Positions 26,400 to 35,918 of a DNA stretch of 64,000 nt are shown in pieces (the first letter of the stretch is position 1; each line of letters opens with the position of its first letter). Location: contig NZ_LR593886.1 of assembly GCF_901538265.1 (NCBI RefSeq), positions 8,453,738 through 8,517,737 of the forward strand, written 5' to 3'. This stretch comes from Gemmata massiliana. Its GTDB lineage: Bacteria > Planctomycetota > Planctomycetia > Gemmatales > Gemmataceae. The position numbers and the translations under genes were made by a program. A model generated the notes under the pieces. That model ran no database searches, was not told the origin of the DNA, and saw only the letters and a list, made by a program, of their open reading frames with translations.

Positions 26400-28664
26400 A
26401 TGACGCATATACTCGGACAACTCCAGCACTGGCGGTTCACAGAGCGCTTGGTCCGGCTCGCGTGGGGCGGCGCGCGGGGGGGGGCCGCCGTCGGCGCCGT
26501 GCTCGCGGTCGCGTGCCTCATCGACTGGACCGCCGACCGTTACCTCGGTTCCGAGTCGTGGCGCCAGTTTCTCAAGGACACCTGGGTCTTCGCCCCCGCC
26601 TCGGCGCCCACGGCCGAAGAGCGCTGGTTCACCGAACATCTCCGACTCCACCACGGGTTCCGCCCCCCGGCCGCGGCCGTTATCGACGATTCCCCTCAAT
26701 GGCTCCGGGTCTGTATGACCGGCGGGCAAATACTCCTCGCGCTCGTTCTCGCGTACTACTTGCTCGTCCGCCCGTGGCGCCGAACGCCCTCGGTGGACGA
26801 ACTCGCGGGCCGGGCCGAAGAAGCGATCCCCGAGTTCGGGCACCGGCTCGTGACCGCGCTCCAACTGAACCGCCCGACGGCCCGCACACAGGGCATGTCC
26901 CCGTCACTGATCGCGGACGTCACGCGCGAAGCGGGCGAGATCGCATCGCGCCACAATCTCCTCAAGCTGATCGACTACCGGCGCCTCGCGTTCGCGACGC
27001 TGGTCGCGGGTCCGGTACTGTGCGGGTGGACGGCTTATGCGATCGCGAAGCCCGCGCTGACCAGCGTACTGGTGAAGCGCCAGTTACTCCAAAGTGTGGA
27101 GATCCCGCGCACGATTCACCTGCAAAACGTTTCGCAGGACGTGTGGCCGACCGGTGCGGAAGTCGAAGTGCGGTACAAGGTCACCGGTGATTACCCGCGC
27201 CCGTGGTTCACTGAATGGCTCCGCACGGAGCACGGGTTCACGCTCGCGCCACCCACGGACGGCTTTTCCGGACGGCTGCGCGTCGAACCGGACGGCCAAC
27301 CGGAAGAGAGCTACGACCTCGTTTACGAGAAGGCCGTTGAAGGCGAGGACGGGGCCGCGTACTTCGTGGCGAAGCTCCCCGCGTCGTCGCTCGATTTCAG
27401 TTTCACCGCGCGCCTCGATAACGGGCGGACGCGCGAGTCGGGGCGCATCCGGTTCGAGCCGCCGCCACAACTGAGCAGCGACAGCGACGCGATCACCGCC
27501 GAACAGTGGCTCCCGAAGTACCTGGGCACTCAACCCACCGGCGCGCCTTACGTCCGCAAGAGCGACGGCGGGGTGCGCGGAGAAGTAACGGACGCTCTGC
27601 CACTGTCCCAGATCCTCGTCGAAGCGAAGTTCAACAAACCCGTCCAGAAAGCGCGGTTGATCCCCATCGTGCGCGACGGCGTGCGCGAAAAAGACTACCC
27701 GGACGGCCCCGCCGACTTCCACGCCCCGCGCGACGTTGGCGCGGATCGCAAGTCCGCGGTGTGGCTGTTCCCTACCACCGGTAAGATCATCGGCTACCGG
27801 ATCGAGTTGACCGACGACCGCGGGTTCGTGAACTCGGTCCCGATCCGGCGCAACGTGCGCATGCTGGAAGACCGCCCCCCGACCGTCGCGTTCATGCCCG
27901 AATCGATGCGCCACCCGGACCCGACCGACTACGATGGCAGCCCGGACGCAAAGATTGCGCACGAGTGGGGCGACAAGTTCCCGTTGGCCGAGGGTGGCCG
28001 GATCATGGTGATTTACCACGCCCGGTCCGAACAGGGAATCAGCCGGGCGAACATCGCGTACCGGGTAATCCCCAAAGGGGTCGCGCCGGACGCTTACCCG
28101 AAGGAGCTCCAGGACATCCAGCACCCGCGGCAAGATCCCGAGAACAAGGTGTTCACGCGGCTGACGCTGAAACCGGTCACCGCGGACCTCAAAACGGTCG
28201 GCAAGTACGTCCCGGACCTGGGTCTGTTTGAGAAATCCTGGCAGGAGTTGAGCAAGCTGGACCGGTTCCGCGTGAACGTCGAATTTTACTCGTTCCCATC
28301 ACCCGATCCGAGCACCGAACCAGGCGGGCTAGAAGCAGGCGGGCGCTACATGTTCGAGATTGACGGACTCATTAAAAAGGTGCCCGACAGCGGCGGGGGA
28401 TTCACCACCGCGAAACTCGAACTGGGCGATACGGTTGAATTGTTCATGGAGGTGTTCGATAAGAACCCCACGCCCGGGCGCGCGCCCGGGTACACGAAAG
28501 AGGCGCGTCGAAAAACGCTCGTAAGTGCTGAGGACGCGATGCTGGCCCTGAAGATGCGGGACGAACAGAACCGCCGGCTCCAGGACAAGTTGCGCGATCT
28601 CGCCGCGGACCAAGCGAACGTCTTCCGCGAAACCGTGACTCCGCCGAAAGAGCCGAAAAAGTAA
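26400..28664 (+). CDS. DUF4175-like membrane protein
   Basis: From ATG 26400 the product is 754 aa; a GTG four codons earlier is possible. It has hydrophobic segments near residues 22-38 (GGAAVGAVLAVACLIDW) and 115-128 (ILLALVLAYYLLV), then the DUF4175-like segment PSVDELAGRAEEAIPEFGHR, and a third helix (VAGPVLCGWTAYAIAKPAL). The long remainder is probably extracytoplasmic, and it ends in a coiled-coil tail with RRLQDKLRDLAADQANVF. It lies 63 bp after the vWA-GATase gene and before the giant coiled-coil protein, a common planctomycete order. Confidence 0.82.
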   Translation: MTHILGQLQHWRFTERLVRLAWGGARGGAAVGAVLAVACLIDWTADRYLGSESWRQFLKDTWVFAPASAPTAEERWFTEHLRLHHGFRPPAAAVIDDSPQWLRVCMTGGQILLALVLAYYLLVRPWRRTPSVDELAGRAEEAIPEFGHRLVTALQLNRPTARTQGMSPSLIADVTREAGEIASRHNLLKLIDYRRLAFATLVAGPVLCGWTAYAIAKPALTSVLVKRQLLQSVEIPRTIHLQNVSQDVWPTGAEVEVRYKVTGDYPRPWFTEWLRTEHGFTLAPPTDGFSGRLRVEPDGQPEESYDLVYEKAVEGEDGAAYFVAKLPASSLDFSFTARLDNGRTRESGRIRFEPPPQLSSDSDAITAEQWLPKYLGTQPTGAPYVRKSDGGVRGEVTDALPLSQILVEAKFNKPVQKARLIPIVRDGVREKDYPDGPADFHAPRDVGADRKSAVWLFPTTGKIIGYRIELTDDRGFVNSVPIRRNVRMLEDRPPTVAFMPESMRHPDPTDYDGSPDAKIAHEWGDKFPLAEGGRIMVIYHARSEQGISRANIAYRVIPKGVAPDAYPKELQDIQHPRQDPENKVFTRLTLKPVTADLKTVGKYVPDLGLFEKSWQELSKLDRFRVNVEFYSFPSPDPSTEPGGLEAGGRYMFEIDGLIKKVPDSGGGFTTAKLELGDTVELFMEVFDKNPTPGRAPGYTKEARRKTLVSAEDAMLALKMRDEQNRRLQDKLRDLAADQANVFRETVTPPKEPKK

Positions 28665-28885
28665 CCCCGATGTCTGACCCGCGGCAGGAACGGGTATTAG
28701 TTACTGGTGTTTTCGGGCGCCCCGCGACTCATTTACGTGCCTTACCGCCGGGGCGCGTTTCTGAAACGTTCGCGTAACAGAGCGAATGCTTTCCGATTGA
28801 ATTCCGTCTACAGCGCTTGGATACTGGAAAGACTTCTCACCGGGCCGCCACTCTCCGCGTCCCAACCGCCTCAAGGAGGCCGCCG

Positions 28886-31800
28886 ATGACCGCTCGCCGT
28901 GGTTGGTTCGTGGCCGCTCTGGTGCTGGTCGGGACGGTCGTCCCGATGGCCATTTCCCAAGACCCCGAAGCGATCAAGCAGCGGGACGAGCAAAAGAAGG
29001 TCAAGGCCCGCGTGGACGAAGCGGCCCGACGCACGTCCTCCACGCTCGACGCCATGATGTTCCAGCGGCTCGCCCCCAACGCCGAGCAGAAGATGCTCCG
29101 CGGCGTCGCCGACGACCTGCGCGGGCTGAGCCAGGAACAAATGGCCCAGGTACTCGCGCACCTGGAAAAAGCCGTGAACGCGCCGAACCCGGTGGCCGCG
29201 ACCCAGGAGCAAAAAGAAGCCTATGCGAAGCACCTGCGGATCGTGCAGCAGCTCAAGGTCATGCTCGGCCAGCTCGACGTCATCAAGAACCTCGACGAAG
29301 CCGCAGAACGCTTGGAACTCGCCGCCGAGAAGCAAATTAAGCTCGTCACCGCGGCGCATACCAACAGCACGCTGCCGGCGCGTTCCGGCTTCCGCATGGA
29401 CGACCGTGAAGAACTCGCCGTCGAGCAAGCCGACCTCCGCGCGGAGGTACTCGCGGTGTTCAAGCAGGTGAAGCGGTTCATCGACGAGAAGCAACTCGCC
29501 CCGGAACAACTCGCCCGCGTCGAGAAGGCCGAAGCCCACGCCCGCGGGATCAAACTCGCGGCCGACATGGGCAACACCGTACCGGCCCTTCGCGCGGGCA
29601 ACTTCATCGGCGAGGGCGGAGCGGTCGAGCGTCAGCGCCGGCACGCGAAGGAACTCAAAGACCTCGCAGCCGCGCTCCGCAACCCGCCCGGCAACCGCAT
29701 GGAGGCCCTGAAAGAAGCCCAGAAGCAAGTCGCGAAGGCGATCGACGCCCAGACAAAGGTGAACAAGGACACCGCCGAACAGCCCGAGCGCGTCGAGATG
29801 GAACGCCCGCGCCGCCCCGGGACCGATCCGAAAACCGTTCGTGCCAACGAACTCGCGAACGCGCAGACCAAGGCCGAGTTCGCCACACGCGACGCGCGCA
29901 AGGCCGCCGAGAAAGCGGCCCCGGAAGTTGCTGACGCCCTCAAACCGGCCGAAACGCAGCAGTGGAAGGCCGAAGACAAGCTCCGCGACCGCGACATCCC
30001 CGGCGCCCAGGAGCCGCAGGAAAAGGCCCTCGAGGCACTGAAGGCCGCGAAGGACGAACTCGACCGCCAGATCGCCGCCGCGGAACTCGCGAAGGTCGAT
30101 CCGCTGGCCGCGACCAAACAGGCCATCGAGCAGGTCGAACAGATCATCAAGGAGCAGAAGGACACGAACGCCAAGACCGAAAAGGCCGCGGAGCAACCGA
30201 ACCGCACCCCGGACGCGGCCAACGCCCAAAAGGACGTGGCCAAGAAGACCGACGACCTGCGCAACACCCCGCTCCCGCCAAATACCGACGCCAAGAAAGC
30301 GCTCGACAAGGCCGTGGACGCGCAAAAGCAGGCCAGTAACAAGCTCGACAACAAGAAACCGGCCGACGCCAAGCCGAACCAGAAAGAGGCGCTCAAGGCA
30401 CTGCAAGACGCCAAGGACGAACTCGAAAAGCAGGCGAAGGCCATCGAAGAGCGCCGCGCCGAGATCGCCAAGTTGGACGAACTGAAGAACAAGCTCGAAG
30501 AACTCGCCAAGAACGAAAAGGAACTGGCAAAGGCCGCGGACAAGGCCGCTTCGGACCCCAAAAAGCCCGAAACGGGCGACCTCGCCAAGAAGCAGGACGA
30601 CCTCACGCCGCCGACGAAGGACGTGGGGATGGAACTCAAGGAACTCGCCCCGGACGCGGCCAAGAAGGTTGACGAGGCCACCACGAAGCAAGAGGGTGCG
30701 AAGAACGACCTCGCCATGAACATGCCGATGATGGGCGGCGAGAAGGCAATGGAAGCGGCCAACAAACTGGCCGACGCCGCGAAGGAAGTTCAAAAGAAGC
30801 TCGACGAAAAGAAGAGCCAGGAGGCCGTGGACCAGGCCGCGTTGCAACCGAACAAGGTGGACCCGCAACAAGCGGCGCAGCAACTCGCCAAAGCCATCGA
30901 GCAAGCGAACATGGCCGCTGACAAAGCGAACATGGCGGACATCCCCATTGTTAACCCGATGATGGGCGACAAGGGCATGATGGACGACATGAACGACATG
31001 ATGAACAAGAAGAAGTTGAGCATCCTGAAGCTTCAGAAGTACGTCGCGAAAAAAGCGGCCGAACAAAAGCTCCTCGATTCCGCGAAGGCCGCGGACCTGG
31101 CCGCACAAGCGCTCGAAAAGGGCGATCTGCCAAAGGCCGTTGAGCACGGGTACAAGGCGCTCGACGAACTGAAAAAGGTCTGCGAAGCGAAGGAGAAAGA
31201 TAAGAAGGCCCAACAGGACGAGAAGGGGCAGCCAGACGAGAAGCGCTTGCAAAAGGACGAGAAAGGGGCGAACGACAAAGAGCCGCGGCCCGAAGACAAG
31301 AAGCCGTTTGAAGAGCTCGATGAGGATGGGTTGCCCGTGAACCCCACGCCCGAGTTCCTCGCCGAGTTGCAGCAGAAAATTCTCGAAGCAGCGAAGGCGC
31401 TCCAGCAGTCGCAGCAAGCGAACGCCGCGGCACAAGCCGCGCTGCAACAGGCCCAGGCGAACGCGCCGATGGCCGTGCAGAACCAGTTGCAAAAGGCCGG
31501 TGAGCAGCTCGGTAAGGCCAACGACCAACTCCAACAGGGGCAACCCGGTCAGGCCGGGATGAACCAGCAACAAGCTGCCCAGGGGCTTCAACAAGCCCTC
31601 GAAGCTCTCAACCAGGCGGCAATGGCCCAGGGCATGCAGGGCGCGCAACCCGGTATGGGGATGATGGCCCAAGCCGGCATGGGTATGAACATGGGAATGA
31701 TGGGGATGGGAATGCAGCCCGGAATGGGCATGCAACCCGGTATGGGGATGCAACCGGGCATGGGCATGCAGCCCGGAATGCAACCCGGCATGGGCATGGG

Positions 31801-32068
31801 CATGAACATGGGCCAGCCGATGAACATGGGGATGAGCGAAGGCGACATGAACGGCAACGACAAACTGAAGAACACCGGGTCCGCCGGGAACAACGCGACC
31901 GGCGACAGCAACTTCATCAAGCTGCGCAACAAAGACCGCGACAAGGTTCAGCAAACCGCCGACACCCAGTTCCCGGCCGAGTTCCGCGAGTTGATTAAGC
32001 AGTACAACATCAACATCAAGAACGGGAAACCGGCCGGGATGCCCTCCGCCCCGGGAAGCGGGAAGTGA
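28886..32068 (+). CDS. Giant secreted coiled-coil protein with Met/Gly/Gln-rich repeats
   Basis: The 1060-aa protein starts at ATG 28886 with AAGGAGG upstream and has a signal peptide (WFVAALVLVGTVVPMAISQ). Residues about 25-860 are Lys/Ala/Glu/Asp-rich and predicted coiled coil with many AK(D/E)EL units. About residues 945-1000 are repeats of MGMQPG with extra MGM and MNM steps. The C-terminus (FRELIKQYNINIKNGKPAGM) is more regular and may be a small folded domain. It probably spans or bridges an envelope layer. No enzyme motif is present. Confidence 0.85.
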   Translation: MTARRGWFVAALVLVGTVVPMAISQDPEAIKQRDEQKKVKARVDEAARRTSSTLDAMMFQRLAPNAEQKMLRGVADDLRGLSQEQMAQVLAHLEKAVNAPNPVAATQEQKEAYAKHLRIVQQLKVMLGQLDVIKNLDEAAERLELAAEKQIKLVTAAHTNSTLPARSGFRMDDREELAVEQADLRAEVLAVFKQVKRFIDEKQLAPEQLARVEKAEAHARGIKLAADMGNTVPALRAGNFIGEGGAVERQRRHAKELKDLAAALRNPPGNRMEALKEAQKQVAKAIDAQTKVNKDTAEQPERVEMERPRRPGTDPKTVRANELANAQTKAEFATRDARKAAEKAAPEVADALKPAETQQWKAEDKLRDRDIPGAQEPQEKALEALKAAKDELDRQIAAAELAKVDPLAATKQAIEQVEQIIKEQKDTNAKTEKAAEQPNRTPDAANAQKDVAKKTDDLRNTPLPPNTDAKKALDKAVDAQKQASNKLDNKKPADAKPNQKEALKALQDAKDELEKQAKAIEERRAEIAKLDELKNKLEELAKNEKELAKAADKAASDPKKPETGDLAKKQDDLTPPTKDVGMELKELAPDAAKKVDEATTKQEGAKNDLAMNMPMMGGEKAMEAANKLADAAKEVQKKLDEKKSQEAVDQAALQPNKVDPQQAAQQLAKAIEQANMAADKANMADIPIVNPMMGDKGMMDDMNDMMNKKKLSILKLQKYVAKKAAEQKLLDSAKAADLAAQALEKGDLPKAVEHGYKALDELKKVCEAKEKDKKAQQDEKGQPDEKRLQKDEKGANDKEPRPEDKKPFEELDEDGLPVNPTPEFLAELQQKILEAAKALQQSQQANAAAQAALQQAQANAPMAVQNQLQKAGEQLGKANDQLQQGQPGQAGMNQQQAAQGLQQALEALNQAAMAQGMQGAQPGMGMMAQAGMGMNMGMMGMGMQPGMGMQPGMGMQPGMGMQPGMQPGMGMGMNMGQPMNMGMSEGDMNGNDKLKNTGSAGNNATGDSNFIKLRNKDRDKVQQTADTQFPAEFRELIKQYNINIKNGKPAGMPSAPGSGK

Positions 32069-32100
32069 CGCACAAGCACCGCGACCTGTAACGACCCCGA

Positions 32101-32133
32101 GGGCCGGGAACCGAACGTGTCGGTTCGCCGGCC
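32101..32133 (+). terminator. Hairpin between the coiled-coil and QW-repeat genes
   Basis: GGCCGG near 32102-32107 pairs with CCGGCC at 32128-32133, extended by AACCGA with TCGGTT, around a 5-base loop; one small bulge is present. It starts 33 bp after the coiled-coil stop. It is a plausible terminator, though only two T residues follow directly. Confidence 0.55.
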
Positions 32134-32261
32134 TTCCGTCTCAGTGACTCCTCGTAGAGCACGCGGGTGTCCCGTCCCTGGCAACTGTTCGAGCCAATCG
32201 ACCGGTTCCGCTATACGACAGGACGCAAGTGCCCTCCGGATCTCGTTCGCGGGAGCTTTCT

Positions 32262-33299
32262 ATGCGCCGCACCGTCCTCACGATCGTGCTCGCCACCGCC
32301 CTCGGCGGCGTGTTCGCGGCCCCGGCCGCCACTCAACCACCCGCGACCGACGAGAAGCCGATGAGCGTTGTCCCCAAGGACAACGTGAAGATGGACGACG
32401 ACACCAAGAAAGCGGTCGACAAGGCGCTCAAGTACCTCGCCGACAAGCAGGAGTCCGACGGCTCCTGGGGAAACACGGCGATCACCGGGTTCGTGCTCCT
32501 CGCGTTCATGTCGAACGGGCACATGCCGACCCAGGGCGACCACGCCCGGGCGGTCGCGAAGGGCATCCGGAACCTGTGTTCCGTCGCGCGCGAGGACGGC
32601 TACCTGGTCGGCGCACGCGGCGGCAACATGTACTGCCACGGCATGGCCACGCTCGCGCTCACGCAGGCCTACGGCATGACCGGCGACGAGGACGTGAAGA
32701 AGGTCACCAAGCGCGCCATCGACCTCATCAACAAGACGCAGAACAACGAGGGCGGGTGGCGCTACGACCCGGCCCCCACGGGCGCGGACATCTCGGTCAC
32801 GATCATGCAGGTGATGGCGCTCCGCGGCGCGCAGGACGCGGGCATCCACGTCCCGGACCGGGTGATGAAGGACGCCATCAAGTACGTGAACCGCTGTTAC
32901 GACCGGCGCACCGGGGGCTACAAGTATCAACCCTATTCGGCCGGCGCGGGCTACGCGCGGACCGCCGCCGGGGTGTGCGTGCTCCAACTGTGCGGCCAGT
33001 ACGACGCGGACGAGATCAAGCAGGCGGTGGAGTACCTGGAAAAGGTGAGCGACGACCGCGCGCACTACTGGTACGGCCACTACTACGCCTGCCACGCGAT
33101 GAACCAGATCGGCGGCGAGTTGTGGGAGAAGTACTACAAGCGGATGCGCGACAAGCTGCTCTCGCCGGGTTACCAAAAGGGCAACGGCGAGTGGTACGAC
33201 TCGCGCCTCGAAGCGGCCTACGGCGCCTCGTACCAGACGGCCATCGCGGTACTGATCCTCAGCGTGCCGACACACTACCTGCCGATCTACCAGAAGTGA
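32262..33299 (+). CDS. Secreted terpene-cyclase-like (alpha-6 barrel) repeat protein
   Basis: The 345-aa protein starts at ATG 32262 with GGGAGC upstream and has a signal peptide (TIVLATALGGVFAAPAA). QW-like motifs are seen at DKQESDGSWGNTAIT and NNEGGWRYDP, with related units at RRTGGYKYQPYS. These repeats form the alpha/alpha barrel of prenyltransferases and squalene cyclases. The cyclase DxDD motif was not seen, so a catalytic role is doubtful. Being secreted and encoded next to a vWA/coiled-coil locus suggests a binding role. Confidence 0.82.
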   Translation: MRRTVLTIVLATALGGVFAAPAATQPPATDEKPMSVVPKDNVKMDDDTKKAVDKALKYLADKQESDGSWGNTAITGFVLLAFMSNGHMPTQGDHARAVAKGIRNLCSVAREDGYLVGARGGNMYCHGMATLALTQAYGMTGDEDVKKVTKRAIDLINKTQNNEGGWRYDPAPTGADISVTIMQVMALRGAQDAGIHVPDRVMKDAIKYVNRCYDRRTGGYKYQPYSAGAGYARTAAGVCVLQLCGQYDADEIKQAVEYLEKVSDDRAHYWYGHYYACHAMNQIGGELWEKYYKRMRDKLLSPGYQKGNGEWYDSRLEAAYGASYQTAIAVLILSVPTHYLPIYQK

Positions 33300-33305
33300 C
33301 CTGCC

Positions 33306-33854
33306 GTGAAACGACCCGCAATGGCGCCAGAAGGCCCGGGCGTGCTCTACCGCTTTGTCGGGCCACGGGTGATCGCGAAGCGCGACGACGGGATCGCACG
33401 CGGAACCCCGATCGCGTCACCGGAAGACGTACTTCGTTGGGTCACTTCAAATACCGAAGGGCACCAGTCACAAGGTGAAGTGACCGTAACGTTCGTCGTA
33501 AACGAAGCGGGAACGCTTCTCATCGCCGACCGCCATTCGGAACACGTCGCTTGCGCCGGAAATCAGCCTGTGCGTGCTGCCGGCGAAATGTGTTTCGTCG
33601 TTCGCGACACGTCCGTCACCGTAACCCGAATTAGCAACCAATCGACCGGCTACTGCCCGGAGCCAGAGTGCTGGGTCGGTGTAGTAGCCGCGTTGCGCGA
33701 AGCGGGTTTGGAGCCAACAGAGGGCTTCGATCCGCGGTGCGAGTTCCGGCGCTGTCCCGAATGCCGTGCGATCAACCTCTTGAAGCACGACGTCTTCGAG
33801 TGTGTCATCTGCAGCGCGGAACTACCGCGCGAGTACAATTGTCAGGCCCCGTGA
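33306..33854 (+). CDS. Unknown protein with C-terminal zinc ribbon
   Basis: The 182-aa protein begins 6 bp after the preceding stop. Residues 10-135 are unrecognised, with RVIAKRDDGIARGTPIASPE and VTVTFVVNEAGTLLIADRHS. The C-terminus has CPECRAINLL and, 12 residues on, CVICSAELP, a CxxC...CxxC zinc ribbon. Other Cys (CEFRRC) are close by. No function is proposed. Confidence 0.7.
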   Translation: MKRPAMAPEGPGVLYRFVGPRVIAKRDDGIARGTPIASPEDVLRWVTSNTEGHQSQGEVTVTFVVNEAGTLLIADRHSEHVACAGNQPVRAAGEMCFVVRDTSVTVTRISNQSTGYCPEPECWVGVVAALREAGLEPTEGFDPRCEFRRCPECRAINLLKHDVFECVICSAELPREYNCQAP

Positions 33855-33873
33855 GTCGGATTGCCTCTCACGT

Positions 33874-35886
33874 TCACTCGCTCCGCTCCACCGCGTCGAG
33901 CCACACGCGGGCCGCGGCGTCGCTGGGCATGCGCCAGTCACCGCGGGGCGAGACGCTCACCGAACCCACCTTCGGGCCGTCGGGCAAACAGCTCCGCTTG
34001 AACTGGTTCGCGAAGAACCGTCTGAGGAACACCCGGAGCCAGTGGCGCAAGGTGTCCGCGGTGTACTCGCGCGAGAACTTCGCGTGCCCCGCCAGGAACA
34101 AGATCTTCTCGGGTTCCGCACCGAACCGGAGGAAGTGGTAGAGGAAGAAGTCTACCAACTCATACGGACCGACCGTAGATTCGGTCGACTGCGCGATCTC
34201 ACCGCTCGCGGTCGTGGGCAGCAGTTCCGGCGAAATCGGAGTTTTCACGATCTCGAGCAATGTGTCCCGGGCGGGTCCGTCGAACTCGTTGTGTGCCGCC
34301 CACTCTACCAGGAACTTCACCAGCGTCTTCGGGATGCTCACGTTCGGGTTGTACATGCTCATGTGGTCGGCGTTGTACGTACACCACCCGAGCGCCAGTT
34401 CCGAGAGGTCACCGGTGCCGATCACGAACCCCGCGTTCATCAGGAGCGCGGTTCGCACGCGGGCCTGCACGTTCTCGAACGTGAGGTCGCTGCGGTTGTC
34501 CGGCGCCAGCCGGAGCAGCCGTTCCGAGAGCGAGGCGACGGTTTCGTTCTCGAGCCGGATGCCGAACGGGGCGTGCCCGAGCGCCCGCATCTGCTCCAGG
34601 CACATCGAGCGGATGTCGATCTCGCGCAACTGGATGTTGAGCGCGCGGGCGAGGTCGTGTGCGTTCGTCCGCGTGCCCGCACTCGTGCCGAACCCGGGCA
34701 TCGTGAGCGCGTGAACGCCCTCGCGCGGCACCCCCAATTCGTCCATCGTCTTACACACGACGAGCAGCGCGAGCGTGGAGTCCAGCCCGCCCGACACGCC
34801 GATGGAAACGGTCGGCAGCCCGACGTGCGAGAGCCGGCGCCCGAGCGCTGCGACTTGTGTTTGGAAGATGTCGCGACAGCGGTCATCGAGGGTGGCCGGG
34901 TCGGACGGGATGAAGGGCCGCGCGTCCACCGCCCGCACCAGCTTCGGCTCGCGCGCGGTGACCTCCAGATCGAACGACAGCGTGCGGTACTTCCCCAGGC
35001 CCAAGTCCGCGACGCGGTTGGCGTCGTGGAACGTGTTCGTCTGGATGCGATCGTGCAGGAGCCGATCGAGGTCGAGATCAGTAACGAGCAACTGTTGCCC
35101 GTGGCGGAACCGCTCGGACTCGGCGAGGATCACGCCGTTCTCGGCCACCATGCAGTGCCCGCCGAACACGATGTCGGTCGTCGATTCGCCCTCGCCGCAG
35201 CAGGCGTACACGTACCCGCTGATGCACCGGGCCGACTGCGAACTGACCAATTGGCGCCGGTACCCGGCCTTCCCGATCACCTCGTTGCTCGCGGACAAGT
35301 TCGCGAACACGGTCGCGCCCATTAGTGCTTGGAGCGCACTGGGGGCGACCGGCATCCAGAGATCCTCGCAGATCTCGACGCCGAGCGTGAACCCGTTCAT
35401 CGTGCGGCAATCGAACAGCAGGTTCGTGCCGAACGGGACGCTCTGGCCGGCACACGACGCGGCGGAGAAGTTCGCGTTGTCGGCCGGGCAGAAGTACCGG
35501 GCGTCGTAGAACTCTTTGTAATTTGGCAGGTACGTTTTCGGGACGATCCCGAGCACCTTGCCCGCGTGGATGACCGCGGCGCAGTTAAAGAGCTGCCCCT
35601 CGATCGCGAGCGGCAGCCCCACCACCGCGACCCCGCGGAACACGGTCGCGCCCTTCTCCACCACCTTCGCGAGCGCCTCCTCCGCGGCGCGCTGGAGCGA
35701 CGCCAGGTGGAACAGATCGTGACAGGTGTAGCCGGTCAGCCCGCACTCCGGGAACACGAGCAGGTTGACCCCCTGCCCCTCGGCCCGCGCCATGAGCGCG
35801 AGCGTGCGGTCCGCGTTGAACGGGCAATCGGCGACCCGCAGTTCCGGGCTGGCCGCCGCGACGCGAAGGAAGCCGTGTGTCTTCAT
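33874..35886 (-). CDS. nadE: Glutamine-dependent NAD(+) synthetase
   Basis: From ATG 35886 the product is 670 aa, the usual size of two-domain NadE. The N-terminal nitrilase domain has the Glu47-Lys117-Cys173 triad (FPECGLTGY, VPKTYLPNYKEF, EICEDLW), which releases ammonia from glutamine. The C-terminal domain has the PP-loop SGGLDS at 365-370, which adenylates nicotinate adenine dinucleotide. The open frame extends 9 codons upstream, but the start MKTHGFLRVAAASPEL fits the family. It follows a WD40 gene by 32 bp and is in the same direction as the phosphoribosyltransferase gene, forming an NAD salvage set. Confidence 0.95.
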   Translation of the reverse strand: MKTHGFLRVAAASPELRVADCPFNADRTLALMARAEGQGVNLLVFPECGLTGYTCHDLFHLASLQRAAEEALAKVVEKGATVFRGVAVVGLPLAIEGQLFNCAAVIHAGKVLGIVPKTYLPNYKEFYDARYFCPADNANFSAASCAGQSVPFGTNLLFDCRTMNGFTLGVEICEDLWMPVAPSALQALMGATVFANLSASNEVIGKAGYRRQLVSSQSARCISGYVYACCGEGESTTDIVFGGHCMVAENGVILAESERFRHGQQLLVTDLDLDRLLHDRIQTNTFHDANRVADLGLGKYRTLSFDLEVTAREPKLVRAVDARPFIPSDPATLDDRCRDIFQTQVAALGRRLSHVGLPTVSIGVSGGLDSTLALLVVCKTMDELGVPREGVHALTMPGFGTSAGTRTNAHDLARALNIQLREIDIRSMCLEQMRALGHAPFGIRLENETVASLSERLLRLAPDNRSDLTFENVQARVRTALLMNAGFVIGTGDLSELALGWCTYNADHMSMYNPNVSIPKTLVKFLVEWAAHNEFDGPARDTLLEIVKTPISPELLPTTASGEIAQSTESTVGPYELVDFFLYHFLRFGAEPEKILFLAGHAKFSREYTADTLRHWLRVFLRRFFANQFKRSCLPDGPKVGSVSVSPRGDWRMPSDAAARVWLDAVERSE

Positions 35887-35918
35887 ACCGAAAGTGTATC
35901 CAACTGCGGGCAAGAACG

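Noticed and set aside
28871-31954. 1027-codon open frame on the minus strand
   Set aside because: It is antisense to the coiled-coil gene; the Leu/Val/Arg-rich translation is the mirror of Lys/Ala/Glu codons in GC-rich DNA.
33802-35325. 507-codon plus-strand frame
   Set aside because: Antisense to nadE, whose domains and active-site residues are clear.
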